Shown here piece by piece: positions 8,182-17,181 of a DNA stretch of 64,000 bases (position 1 is the first letter of the stretch; the number at the start of each line of letters is the position of its first letter). A model generated the notes under the pieces. That model made no database searches and was not told the origin of the DNA. It worked only from the letters and a program-made list of their open reading frames with translations. Origin of the DNA: Oscillospiraceae bacterium (lineage in GTDB: Bacteria > Bacillota > Clostridia > Oscillospirales > Acutalibacteraceae); NCBI GenBank assembly GCA_029012445.1, contig JAQXMC010000004.1:1-64000 (forward strand), in the 5' to 3' direction. The position numbers and the translations under genes are program-made.

Positions 8182-9721
8182 GAACGAATATCCGGAAAAG
8201 GACAGGGACGGACTGAAAAAAGAAGAAAAAGAAAAAGAAGAAGAAAAGCCGGAAGAGAAAGCAAAGCCCGATTCGGGAATGAGAATAATCTATCAGGCGC
8301 CCGACAACGGCGCAAAAAGAGAATATGTCGGCTTTTCGGCCGAGGAACGCAGCCCGATAAACAGAAAGCCGGCCGACGAGGTCGAAGATGTCGAGATAGA
8401 AGATGTTCCCAAGGTCGAATATAAGGGCGGCCACGCCTTTGAAGACGAAATGAAAAGGCAGAACAAATATCCCGAGAGAAGAAAACCCGCGCCGAAGCCC
8501 GCTCAGCCGAACGAAAAAGAAATAATCAGAAAAAGATATGAAGAATATAAGTTCCGCGAGCGGATGCAAAAGGATCTGCCGAAGGAAAAAAATATAGTTC
8601 TTGAAAATTTCAGCTCTCCCGAGGAGTATTATGATGTTCTCGATGTTGAGGAGATCACCATCGACGGAAAAAAAGGCTCAGGAGCAAAGAAAAATCCGCC
8701 GACAAAGGGAGAAATAGTCAGACGGGTCATTCTGGCAATATCCGTTGCGGCAATAGTCATCTCGCTCGCCGTTCTCGGCCGGCAATATCTGGATCACAGA
8801 AAAAACCAACAGCTTGAAGACGATTTCAGCAACCTTATCATCACAGACGCAGAAGCGACAACCGAAAAGGCCGATAAAAAGGAAAACAAGAAAGAAGAAA
8901 AGGAAGAGACAACGACCAGAAAGCTCACGGTTGAGGAGCAGTGGGCGCAGCTTAAAAAGGATTACCCGAATGTGAAATTCCCTCAGGGCATCTCTTTGAA
9001 ATACGCTAAATTCTATGCCATAAATCAGGATTTTGTCGGCTATGTTGCAATAGATAATCTGAATATAGGGCTGCCCGTCGTTCAGTCGAAAGAGGAAAAT
9101 TATTATCTCAGGCGCAATATCTATAAGCAGAAATCCAAATACGGCTGCCCGTTTGTTCCGACCGATAACGACATGAAAAATCTCGACAGAAACACCGTCG
9201 TTTACGGTCACAATATGAGCGACGGCTCGATATTCGCTCCGCTGAACGCTTATAAGTCGATAGACGGCTTTAAAAAAGAGCCGGTCATTCAATTCGACAC
9301 TATCTATGGCTCATATAAGTGGAAAATCATCGCCGCATTCATCAGCAACGCCGACCCCGAACAGGATAACGGCTATGTTTTTCCGTATAATTTCACTAAG
9401 CTCGAGAACGACGCTTCGTTCATGAATTATATCAGATGCTTAAAGGAAAGGTCGCTTTATGACACGGGAGTCGATATCGTCGCGACTGATAAAATACTCA
9501 CCCTGTCCACCTGCGACTATGATTTCGACGAAGGCCGCTTCGTCGTTGTTGCAAGGCTCATAAGACCCGGGGAAAGCGAAGAGGTCGACACCTCGCTGGC
9601 CAAGAAAAACGAGAAGCCGCACTATCCCCAGGCATACTATGATAAAAAGAAAAAGAAGAACCCATATAAGGACGCGGAAAAGTGGTATTACTACGGCAAT
9701 GTCTCAAGAGACGAAGGCTGA
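8162..9721 (+). CDS. srtB: Class B sortase with long charged cytoplasmic N-terminal region
   Basis: Cysteine transpeptidase that anchors surface proteins to peptidoglycan. ATG 8162 follows GGAGGGG by 5-6 bases, better than the GTG at 8156. 519 residues: an extremely Lys/Glu-rich cytoplasmic region (1-188), one membrane helix (about 190-208), a second Lys/Glu/Thr linker, and the sortase domain (about 260-470). Catalytic His is in VVYGHNM (about 350), Cys in TLSTCDY (about 451) and Arg in EGRFVVVAR (about 459). The spacing matches sortase B. The 190-residue cytoplasmic head is far longer than in SrtB enzymes, which start directly with a signal anchor. No clear NPxTN or LPxTG substrate lies next to it. 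A Lys/Tyr-rich tail follows the domain. Confidence 0.92.
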   Translation: MEIYEDKNEYPEKDRDGLKKEEKEKEEEKPEEKAKPDSGMRIIYQAPDNGAKREYVGFSAEERSPINRKPADEVEDVEIEDVPKVEYKGGHAFEDEMKRQNKYPERRKPAPKPAQPNEKEIIRKRYEEYKFRERMQKDLPKEKNIVLENFSSPEEYYDVLDVEEITIDGKKGSGAKKNPPTKGEIVRRVILAISVAAIVISLAVLGRQYLDHRKNQQLEDDFSNLIITDAEATTEKADKKENKKEEKEETTTRKLTVEEQWAQLKKDYPNVKFPQGISLKYAKFYAINQDFVGYVAIDNLNIGLPVVQSKEENYYLRRNIYKQKSKYGCPFVPTDNDMKNLDRNTVVYGHNMSDGSIFAPLNAYKSIDGFKKEPVIQFDTIYGSYKWKIIAAFISNADPEQDNGYVFPYNFTKLENDASFMNYIRCLKERSLYDTGVDIVATDKILTLSTCDYDFDEGRFVVVARLIRPGESEEVDTSLAKKNEKPHYPQAYYDKKKKKNPYKDAEKWYYYGNVSRDEG

Positions 9722-9753
9722 AAACACATTCCGAATAAAACGGAGGAAACGCA

Positions 9754-12003
9754 ATGTTAAAACTGATTTCGCTGCAGGGCTTTCTAAACCTCTCAGACGA
9801 TGCGATAAAGAAGATCGCAGACGGGCTTGAAGCCGTCGGTCTTGAAAAAGACGGAGTGCTGAAGTTCGACGACGCAGACGATTTTCTCGACGCCGTCGGG
9901 ATTGCGGTCGATGAGCAGCACACGGTCGTCGTTGCCGTTGAAAACGAAGAATACAATGTGATCAAGAAGCAGATCATCGGAAAGTTCTCTCTTGACAGCA
10001 AGTCGAGCCCCGATATCGCCGAGGCTATATCAAGAGAAAGAGAGGAGCTTCTGGAGGGCAGACTTCCTGATATGGAGGATCATTGCCTTGTTCCGTCCGA
10101 CGCAGAGATATATCTCACGGACGACGGACTTTACAGCGGCTTTTTCGTTGAATTTGCCAACGGCGCCAAGCTCATCTATGTTCCGCTCGATATGACGAGA
10201 CTCGACACTCTGCTCGGATATATACGCGAGGAGCTGGGTGAAAAGGACAAAGAGGAGCCCGAAAAGAAAAAAGACGATCCGAACACGAGAGTCCTGTTCT
10301 CGATATTCGACGATGACAACGAAGCTCCGGTCGACGAGGAGCCGGAGGCCGAGGTCGAAGAAAACGATCAGCCCGAGGAAGAACCTGTTGATCTCACCGG
10401 TTTTGAGGAGGCTGTCTCCAATGCGGGCAAGGCTGCCTATTCCCTCATTCAGCTTGATAAAACGGTCGCTTTCGTTGATTGCGAATACAGCAAATACCTT
10501 AAAGCGATGTCAAAGAAGGTCGACGGTCTGGCAGACTCGTTTTCCTTCAACGAGGTCGAGCTTGAGGGCGAGGAGGAGCTTGAGCCTCAGGTCGCTCTGG
10601 CGAGAAAAACAAGGCTTGCCCTGAGAAACACCGGAGCGGACTTCGGAGCCGCAATATCACCTATACTTGAGGGTGAAAAAGACGGAAAGCCTTTCTATTA
10701 TTCATATATCATCATTCACGACGGAACATCAGCCAAGGCCAAAAAGGTCTCAACGAGCAGTCAGCAGGGGGCGGAGAGCCTGATCCCTCACGCTTTTTCT
10801 CTGATGTTTGAGCTGATAGCGCAGAAAGCCGAGATACTCACCGCTCAGGAAGATGAGGAAGAGGCCGCCGAGGAGACCGAAAAGAAGAAAAGAATAATTA
10901 TTCTTTCTGCTGTCGTTGCGGTCGCAGTCGTTGCTATAATTACTGCTGTCGTTCTGGTCTGGAAATATGTCAGAGCCGGCAGCGATATATATAACCCGTC
11001 CTCTTCTCAGAACAGTCTGAGCGTCTCAAATCAGAGCGCCGGCAATTCGCTTCAGCCGTCGAATGATGTTCCGGCGATAACGGCGGGCAACAGCGTTTCA
11101 AACACGGGCAATCTCACAACCGATCCCAATTACGCTTATCCGGCCGAGCCGACGGCGGGCAATGTTTCGGCGAATAACACCGTTTCACCTATTGCTTCGC
11201 AGTCCGGCACCTTCACTTTCACTGTCTACGGCTACGGTCACGGCGTCGGAATGAGCCAGACCGGCGCTAACTATTACGCAAGCATAGGCTGGAATTACCT
11301 CGAAATACTCGCAATGTATTACTACGGGACCAACCTTGTTATCGGCGACACATATCCGGCGACTGTCAGCTTTGCGGGAACGAGTTACAGCACGAGAGAC
11401 TATCTGGCTATTGCGGTTGAATCCGAGATGGGCTCAAGCTTTGAAACAGAGGCTCTGAAGGCGCAGGCGGTTGCCCTTTATACCTATGCTAAGTACTGCA
11501 ACTACAATGTTTCCGTCACGGCTCATGCCTTTGACAAGACGCCGTCTGAAAAGTCCTATGCGGCGGTCGACGCAGTCATCGGGCAATATGTCACATATAA
11601 CGGCGAGGTCTGCCAGACGCTGTTCCACGCAACGAGCGCCTATAAAACTGCCTCCTTCTCGAGCACCTTCGGCGGTGAGCAGATCGCTTACCTTTCGGGC
11701 GGCAGACCGAGCTACGGCGATGTCAAGGCTCCAAACTATATGACAACGGTCACTTTCTCGAGCGACGAGCTGAAGGCTCTTATCTATTCAAAGACCGGAA
11801 TTCAGCTGAGCGGCGATCCGTCAACATGGCTGAAGATAATCTCTCACGACGCCTGCATCAATAACGATATCGGCTATGTTTCATATATCCAGGTCGGCAA
11901 TCAGGTCTACACCGGCTATAAGTTCAGGCTTGATGTGCTCGGCGGAGCGATCAGATCGCATTGCTTCACGATAAACTACACGCCCGACACTGCGGTTCAA
12001 TAA
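9754..12003 (+). CDS. Membrane-anchored SpoIID/LytB-domain protein with permuted domain order
   Basis: 749 residues. Residues 1-379 are cytoplasmic and acidic and match nothing I recognise. One membrane helix follows (about 380-406), then a Ser/Asn-rich linker (to about 485) and an extracellular SpoIID-like domain. In SpoIID, a peptidoglycan lytic transglycosylase, the EALKAQAVA segment with the catalytic Glu comes first and GHGVGMSQ comes last. Here GHGVGMSQTGA (about 495) and the EIL..YYYGT segment come first, and VESEMGSSFETEALKAQAVA (about 555-574) comes second. The domain ends in a beta-rich segment. The order is circularly permuted but both halves look intact, including the Glu. It starts 32 bases after the sortase and shares its transcription unit. 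Activity on glycan strands is inferred. Confidence 0.85.
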   Translation: MLKLISLQGFLNLSDDAIKKIADGLEAVGLEKDGVLKFDDADDFLDAVGIAVDEQHTVVVAVENEEYNVIKKQIIGKFSLDSKSSPDIAEAISREREELLEGRLPDMEDHCLVPSDAEIYLTDDGLYSGFFVEFANGAKLIYVPLDMTRLDTLLGYIREELGEKDKEEPEKKKDDPNTRVLFSIFDDDNEAPVDEEPEAEVEENDQPEEEPVDLTGFEEAVSNAGKAAYSLIQLDKTVAFVDCEYSKYLKAMSKKVDGLADSFSFNEVELEGEEELEPQVALARKTRLALRNTGADFGAAISPILEGEKDGKPFYYSYIIIHDGTSAKAKKVSTSSQQGAESLIPHAFSLMFELIAQKAEILTAQEDEEEAAEETEKKKRIIILSAVVAVAVVAIITAVVLVWKYVRAGSDIYNPSSSQNSLSVSNQSAGNSLQPSNDVPAITAGNSVSNTGNLTTDPNYAYPAEPTAGNVSANNTVSPIASQSGTFTFTVYGYGHGVGMSQTGANYYASIGWNYLEILAMYYYGTNLVIGDTYPATVSFAGTSYSTRDYLAIAVESEMGSSFETEALKAQAVALYTYAKYCNYNVSVTAHAFDKTPSEKSYAAVDAVIGQYVTYNGEVCQTLFHATSAYKTASFSSTFGGEQIAYLSGGRPSYGDVKAPNYMTTVTFSSDELKALIYSKTGIQLSGDPSTWLKIISHDACINNDIGYVSYIQVGNQVYTGYKFRLDVLGGAIRSHCFTINYTPDTAVQ

Positions 12004-12050
12004 GCAAAACGCCCTGCTTCAGGGAAAAATATTAAAAGGGGAAAAAACTA

Positions 12051-13502
12051 ATGGAGAAAAAACAACCGATCTTATCAATGAAAAAGGGAATACTCTACGG
12101 CATAGGAATTTTCGGAATTCAGGCTTTGATAGGCTATATCAATTCCTATCAGTCCCAGTTTTACACGAGCATTATGGGCGCCGAGCTGACTATATGCGCG
12201 GTTATTATTCTTGTCGCGAAGATAATCAGCTCGCTTGCCGATCCGATCATCGGCAACATAATTGACGCGAGCCATTTCAAGTCCGGAAAGATGAAGCCCT
12301 TTATCGCAATGAGCGCGCTCCCGTTTGCGGCCATCACAACGCTGATGTTCATCAAGATTCCTTTCCATAACGATTTTCTGATGTACGCCTACATAACGCT
12401 CACGACTATACTCTGGAACATAGCCATGACCTTTGCGGATATTCCGTCTCAGGGAATGTTGGCTTTGCTCAGCCCCGATTCAAATGAGAAGAGCATGGGA
12501 GCCGGCATTTCAAACACGATGAAATCCATCGGTCTGTGCGTTGCGAATGTTGTCGTTCCCGTTGTCTGCGTTCTGACAAAATCGGCGGTCATCGGCGAAA
12601 AAGAATATCTTATCACGGCGCTCGTCATAGATGTTATCGCTTTCGCCTGCTACGGCGTCATGCTCAGGTCGAGCAAGGAGGTCGTCAAATCCCAGCCGAA
12701 TAAGATGACATTCAAGCAGATGTTCGACGAGCTGAAGTCAAACAAAATGCTTCTTCTGATATTCCTTGTCAATATGCTCGGCTTCGGCAGGAATATAGCA
12801 ATGGGAATAGGCGTTCAGACAGCGGCCGTTCTTTTCGATGAATTCACAATTCACATCGGCTCGCTTGAGATCGTTCTGACGGGCGAGAACCTCCCGCTGC
12901 TTCTTGGAATAGGCAGCGCTATCCCGTCGATGATATCAATACTGATAGCTCCCGTTATCAACAACAAGCTCGGCACTAAAAAGACATATCTCATTTTCGG
13001 CCTTTACGGAACTATCGTCAGCATACTTGCGTACCTGTTATTCGTTTTCGGCGACAGCATTTTCGGTACGACCGGCGTATTCCGCTCAATCTGGGCCATC
13101 GTCATTTCTCAGGTATTCATCGGCTTCATGTTCGGCACTCACGGTTACACACCGATGATAATGCTTAGCGACACGGTCGATTATCAGGAGATGAAAACCG
13201 GCAGACGCACCGAAGGCACGCAGTACGCTATTCTCAGCCTTTCGGTCAAGCTTTCAAACGCTCTTTCAGTCGCAACAGGCATATTTGTTGTCGGACTTTC
13301 TGGCTATAAGGGCTCAATGAGCTTTGCCGATGTCACGCCTCATATGCAGTCGGTCGTCATGGCGGCCTACTGGCTCATACCGGGCATTTGCGTCGCTCTT
13401 AGCTGCATACCCATGTTCTTCTATAAGATCGACTTCAAGGTCAAAGAGGAGATCAAGGAATTCCTCGCTAAGAAGGAAGCAGCGCAGATCGCCGCCGAAT
13501 AA
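12051..13502 (+). CDS. GPH-family sugar:cation symporter (MFS fold)
   Basis: 483 residues with about 12 hydrophobic helices. The segment ADPIIGNIIDASHFKSGKMKPF after helix 2 is the conserved loop of the glycoside-pentoside-hexuronide:cation symporter family (MelB, XynB and relatives). A second conserved loop, MLSDTVDYQEMKTGRRTEG, lies after helix 9-10. It imports a sugar or glycoside with a cation; substrate not predictable from sequence. It begins 47 bases after the SpoIID-like gene behind AAAAGGGG, and probably closes the long run that starts at 5155. Confidence 0.9.
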   Translation: MEKKQPILSMKKGILYGIGIFGIQALIGYINSYQSQFYTSIMGAELTICAVIILVAKIISSLADPIIGNIIDASHFKSGKMKPFIAMSALPFAAITTLMFIKIPFHNDFLMYAYITLTTILWNIAMTFADIPSQGMLALLSPDSNEKSMGAGISNTMKSIGLCVANVVVPVVCVLTKSAVIGEKEYLITALVIDVIAFACYGVMLRSSKEVVKSQPNKMTFKQMFDELKSNKMLLLIFLVNMLGFGRNIAMGIGVQTAAVLFDEFTIHIGSLEIVLTGENLPLLLGIGSAIPSMISILIAPVINNKLGTKKTYLIFGLYGTIVSILAYLLFVFGDSIFGTTGVFRSIWAIVISQVFIGFMFGTHGYTPMIMLSDTVDYQEMKTGRRTEGTQYAILSLSVKLSNALSVATGIFVVGLSGYKGSMSFADVTPHMQSVVMAAYWLIPGICVALSCIPMFFYKIDFKVKEEIKEFLAKKEAAQIAAE

Positions 13503-13522
13503 AACCGCTATAAAAAATTCAG

Positions 13523-13545
13523 GACCCCCGGTTTATCCGGAGGTC
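13523..13545 (+). terminator. Hairpin after the GPH symporter
   Basis: GACC.CCGG and CCGG.GGTC flank a TTTAT loop, 20 bases after the stop. No T tract follows. The core recurs at 13718-13746. Confidence 0.4.
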
Positions 13546-13598
13546 TCAGCTTGCGAAAATCCTTTTCGACAAGCTTTGAGACTGCCAAGCATATAAGC

Positions 13599-13633
13599 TT
13601 TCGACGGCACGGTTTCTGACCGTGCCGTCGAAA
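13599..13633. repeat. Perfect 15-bp inverted repeat
   Basis: TTTCGACGGCACGGT, a 5-base loop and its exact complement lie between two convergent genes. A T-rich stretch (13673-13681) lies some 40 bases beyond on the plus strand. Confidence 0.6.
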
Positions 13634-13717
13634 CTGTTTGCGGTTGTGTTTGAAATAATCAGATATTTTTCTTTCTTTTTTAGCTTATATGCGTTTGGGC
13701 GCCTTTATCGACAGTCA

Positions 13718-13746
13718 TAGGACCTCCGGTTTATCCGGAGGTCCTA
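13718..13746 (+). terminator. Terminator hairpin between convergent genes
   Basis: A perfect 12-bp stem TAGGACCTCCGG with a TTTAT loop, followed on the plus strand by a T-rich segment. It repeats the core of the hairpin at 13523 and abuts the stop of the minus-strand FAD protein gene. Confidence 0.55.
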
Positions 13747-13750
13747 TTTG

Positions 13751-15064
13751 TTATCTTTCGTCTGTTGCTTTTTCATATTGCCTGCGCCAAAGGCTGAATT
13801 TCTTCTCATCATATTCTTTCGGAATAGCCAGCGTGACTGCTCCGGCTTTGACGGCGGCGGTAACCTTTTTGACAACGCCGATAAAAATGCGGGTGTCGTT
13901 TTTAGCCAGAGCCAGAAGATTTTTGACAAGCTCATCTTTGCCACCGCCCGAAACGGTGAGAACCACCGACTTGACCAGCTCGGGATTCGCAAGACGGGAT
14001 ATGATCTCGGGCTCAACTTTGAGAAGTGCGTTCTTTATAATATGGATCATGGCGTGAACAGCGCCCGATTCTTTCATATAGCGGTATTGATATCTATAAA
14101 GATTTTCTTTTGAAAACGGATCGCCGCTTGCCGAATCAAGAGTTTCGGCGAGGTTTCTCGCCGCCTTTAAGCCGCTGGCGATGCCGCTTCCGATCAGCGG
14201 AATTGTCATGCATGCGCTGTCGCCGAGAAGGACATATCCCTTTGAAAATATCTTTGAAAATGTGTTTCTGACCGGGATTTTGCAAAGCATATCCGTGCTG
14301 TGATCAAAGGTGTCGCCGATGATCGGGTTATCGGCCTTGAGATCGGCGAGAGCGGCGTCATATGTTTCACTGTCGAGCCCTCTTGTTCTGCCTATAAGTA
14401 CATCGGCTGACTTCTTGTCGTGGCTCAGTCGGCACCACGAAATGCCGTTTTCGCCCCTGTGTCTGAGATACACCTTCCATAATTGCTCGGGATCGGGGCT
14501 GCCCTCCGGTCTGTCAAAGAAGATACGCTTGACAAAAAAGTAGTCGTTGGGATCGACGCTTTGGGGAATATCGAAGCAGTCAGGCAGCGATGATCTGACG
14601 GGGGAGCTCATTCCGCCGCAGTCAACGACAAGATCGGCCCGCTCAACATCGCCGTTAGCAAAAACGACGCCGATCACTTCATCGCCTATCGTTATAGCGT
14701 GGGATATCTCTTTTTCATATTCAACCTTTGCGCCTTCACTGACGGCAAGCTCCTCGAGCCAGGCGTTCAGAGGGCGGCGCAGCAGGGAATAATCAAGATC
14801 TTCCTCCGGGGTGTTTATAGCGATGAGAGCGTTATTGGGCATAACAAACGCCGCTGCGTCCGTGCGCCGATAAACATTTTCTGGCGGGAACGGCAAGTCC
14901 GCTTCTTCAAAGGTGTTTTTCGCGACATCGTCGGTCCAGGGATATGCAACATTTTCTTTCTTTTCTTTTTCATAGAGCTTGACCTCGAAGCCTTTTTTGC
15001 AAGCCAGATAGGCAAAGGCCAGAGCGCACTGGTTAGCTCCGACAACAATAATTTTTCCTTTCAT
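13751..15064 (-). CDS. FAD-dependent oxidoreductase (geranylgeranyl reductase/monooxygenase-like)
   Basis: 437 residues from the ATG at 15064, which follows a GGTGG site; the upstream in-frame extension has no ribosome site. Seen: an N-terminal dinucleotide-binding motif IIVVGANQCALAFAYLACKKG and, further on, a C-terminal FAD motif GYVLLGDSACMTIPLIGSGIASGLKAA, the hallmark of the p-hydroxybenzoate hydroxylase/geranylgeranyl reductase fold. The N-terminal motif is unusual: GANQCA replaces GxGxxG. The C-terminal 100 residues are helical and basic. Substrate unknown; in anaerobes such proteins often act on isoprenoid or lipid chains. Single gene; downstream hairpins at 13718-13746. Confidence 0.8.
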   Translation of the reverse strand: MKGKIIVVGANQCALAFAYLACKKGFEVKLYEKEKKENVAYPWTDDVAKNTFEEADLPFPPENVYRRTDAAAFVMPNNALIAINTPEEDLDYSLLRRPLNAWLEELAVSEGAKVEYEKEISHAITIGDEVIGVVFANGDVERADLVVDCGGMSSPVRSSLPDCFDIPQSVDPNDYFFVKRIFFDRPEGSPDPEQLWKVYLRHRGENGISWCRLSHDKKSADVLIGRTRGLDSETYDAALADLKADNPIIGDTFDHSTDMLCKIPVRNTFSKIFSKGYVLLGDSACMTIPLIGSGIASGLKAARNLAETLDSASGDPFSKENLYRYQYRYMKESGAVHAMIHIIKNALLKVEPEIISRLANPELVKSVVLTVSGGGKDELVKNLLALAKNDTRIFIGVVKKVTAAVKAGAVTLAIPKEYDEKKFSLWRRQYEKATDER

Positions 15065-15232
15065 ATTTTCCACCGTCTCATATTTTTCTATAATTTTAAC
15101 ATTTAATGAAGAAAATGTCAACCGACCGGGCCTGCGCCGTGATTTGCCCGCATTTCCGAACGGCACAACATTTCAGCGAAAAATTTATCCGCTTTTGATC
15201 GGCAAAGATTTGTCACTTGCCCGATCTTGGCA

Positions 15233-15275
15233 AAAAAATATCTGCCGCACAGTTTTTGCGAGGCAGATATTTTTT
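15233..15275 (-). terminator. Bidirectional terminator after khpB
   Basis: AAAAATATCTGCC and GGCAGATATTTTT form a 13-bp stem with a T run on both strands, 12 bases after the khpB stop at 15288. Confidence 0.85.
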
Positions 15276-15287
15276 ATTCTGTTAAGA

Positions 15288-16127
15288 TCAGTTTAATTTT
15301 CCGTAGCGTGAAACAGATTCAGCGCCTGCGTCTGTTCTCGGAGCTCTCGGCTCGCCCTGAGGAACATACGGAGCCTTGCTTTCTCTCTTTCCGCGGCCGC
15401 CCTTGCCGTAACCGCCGCGGCCTTTGCCATAGCCGCCCTTCTTACCGTAGCCGCCCTTGGACGGATGCGTGGGCTTGACGCCCTCCTTGAGAGTGATGAC
15501 GACTCTTCTGTCGGCGTCAGCGCCGATAGAGTGTGAGGTTACGCCCTCGACATCCTGAACCGCCGTGTGTATAATGCGGCGCTCATAGGGATTCATGGGC
15601 TCAAGAGTGATATTCCTTCCGTATTTTGCGACCTTGGCCGCATTTTTGTGAGCGAGAGAACGAAGAGTCTTTTCTCTCTTTTCGCGGTAGTTGCCGACAT
15701 TTATTGAAACTCTCTTGTATTCGTCGCTCTCTCTGTTGATAACGAGTCTTGTCAGATATTGAATGGAATCGAGCGTTTCGCCTCTTCTGCCGATAACGAT
15801 GCCGTAATCATCGCCGCAGTCAAGCTCGATGATAACATCGCCGTCCTCGCCCTCCGTTGCTTCGGCTTTAGCGTTCTCAATACCCATTCCTTTGAGGATA
15901 GTGAGAAGATAGTCGATCGCCTTTTCAATCGGAGAGGTCTCGAAGAAAGCTCTGACCTTGGCGGGTGAGCCGCCGAATAAGCCTAAGATCTTCTTTGTGG
16001 GAAGCTCAATGACTTCGGTCTGAACATTGACATTTTCGGGCGCAGCCAAAGCCGCCTTCGCGTTTTCAATCGCTTCTTCAACGGTGCTGCCCGTACCGAA
16101 TGCTTCTTTAATCAATTTTTTCACCAC
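15288..16127 (-). CDS. khpB: RNA-binding protein KhpB (Jag/EloR) with Gly-Tyr-Arg-rich tail
   Basis: 279 residues in the order Jag-N domain (about 1-50), KH domain with GRRGETLDSIQYL (about 128-140) and R3H domain with REKREKTLRSLAHKNA and MNPYERRIIH (to about 210). These bind RNA and in Gram-positive bacteria help control cell elongation. The family usually ends here. This protein adds about 65 residues with repeats of GGYGK and GRGG, then a Lys/Arg/Pro-rich end. Such RGG-like tails add non-specific RNA affinity in other proteins, so the same is likely here (inference). GTG start, 11 bases after yidC, so translation is probably coupled. Last gene of the rpmH cluster. Confidence 0.93.
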   Translation of the reverse strand: MVKKLIKEAFGTGSTVEEAIENAKAALAAPENVNVQTEVIELPTKKILGLFGGSPAKVRAFFETSPIEKAIDYLLTILKGMGIENAKAEATEGEDGDVIIELDCGDDYGIVIGRRGETLDSIQYLTRLVINRESDEYKRVSINVGNYREKREKTLRSLAHKNAAKVAKYGRNITLEPMNPYERRIIHTAVQDVEGVTSHSIGADADRRVVITLKEGVKPTHPSKGGYGKKGGYGKGRGGYGKGGRGKRESKAPYVPQGEPRAPRTDAGAESVSRYGKLN

Positions 16128-16138
16128 CGTAATTGGAG

Positions 16139-17131
16139 TTAATTTTCAAAATTATTTTTTGCCATAAGCTTGATGTTTTCTTCCTTTGAACGGCGTTCAA
16201 TGGTTTCCTCCACCATGAGCCTGGCGAGCACTCTTCTCGGAGCGTGAGTGTAGCCGAGAACGAGCGTCTGTAAGAATGCCAAAACATTTGAAATGATCCA
16301 GTATATGCCGACGGCTGCGGGAAGTGAGAAAGTGATCCACAGCGACATAAGAGGCATCATGAACATCATCATGCAGCTCATCTGCTTCATCTGAGCAGTG
16401 TCCTGACCGGTCTTTTCCTGTCTCTTCTGCGTCAGAATGCTTGTCATCAAAGATGTCAGAGCCGAGAGAAGAGGAATGAGAAGCAGCCATCTGTCCGTTG
16501 CCGACGCCGAACCGAAGTGCTTGAGCGTGTCAAGCGACGGTCTTGCGAAAAGCGGTATGCCGAAGATGGTGAAATCGAAATTTCTGATCGTTTCTATAAT
16601 ATCCTGAGAAACGCCCTTCACCTTTGGCACGATTTCCTCAAACTTTTCCAGAACGAACATTTCGGCCTGTGTTACACGGCCGGAAAGCGTGACCGGATTA
16701 TTCGGCGAAAAAGTGGAATTATAAACATCAACGAATTTCTGAAGAACAGTTGAGTCAATTCCGAGAATATAGCTCAGCGGCTTATAAACGGCGCCGTAAA
16801 GGCCCCACATGATGGGGAGCTGAATGAGAAGAGGGAGACAGCCGCCCGTCATTGAGGAATAGCCCTCTTTCTGATAAAGAGCCTGTGTTTCCTGCTGAAT
16901 GAGCTGCTGCTTGTCGGCTTTCTGGTAATCCTTATATTTTTCCTGTATTCTGTTTACTTTGGCTTGCATGCGCATCTGTTTAGCTGCGCCTTTTTGCTGG
17001 CTTATTGTCGAGGGCAAGAGTATCAATCTGAAAAACAGCGTGAACACGATAAGCGCCAACGCATAGTTATTACCCACCAGATTATAGATAAATTTCAATA
17101 TCCAGCCGAAAATTTGATAGTAGTATTGCAT
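16139..17131 (-). CDS. yidC: Membrane protein insertase YidC/SpoIIIJ (Oxa1 family)
   Basis: 330 residues, short Gram-positive form without a large periplasmic domain. Five membrane helices are visible, with the key groove arginine in LFFRLILLP (about 36) in the first conserved helix, and a cytoplasmic hairpin (about 50-90, QKGAAKQMRMQ..). Inserts membrane proteins with or without SecYEG; the SpoIIIJ form also serves sporulation. No lipobox cysteine at the N terminus, unlike SpoIIIJ of Bacillus. An extracellular loop of about 60 residues between helices 2 and 3 is longer than usual. Lies 50 bases after yidD, upstream of khpB. Confidence 0.95.
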   Translation of the reverse strand: MQYYYQIFGWILKFIYNLVGNNYALALIVFTLFFRLILLPSTISQQKGAAKQMRMQAKVNRIQEKYKDYQKADKQQLIQQETQALYQKEGYSSMTGGCLPLLIQLPIMWGLYGAVYKPLSYILGIDSTVLQKFVDVYNSTFSPNNPVTLSGRVTQAEMFVLEKFEEIVPKVKGVSQDIIETIRNFDFTIFGIPLFARPSLDTLKHFGSASATDRWLLLIPLLSALTSLMTSILTQKRQEKTGQDTAQMKQMSCMMMFMMPLMSLWITFSLPAAVGIYWIISNVLAFLQTLVLGYTHAPRRVLARLMVEETIERRSKEENIKLMAKNNFEN

Positions 17132-17181
17132 TTTTTCCGTTTCCTCCGTAAAGTTTTGGCGTGTGGAAATTAGAAGTACAA

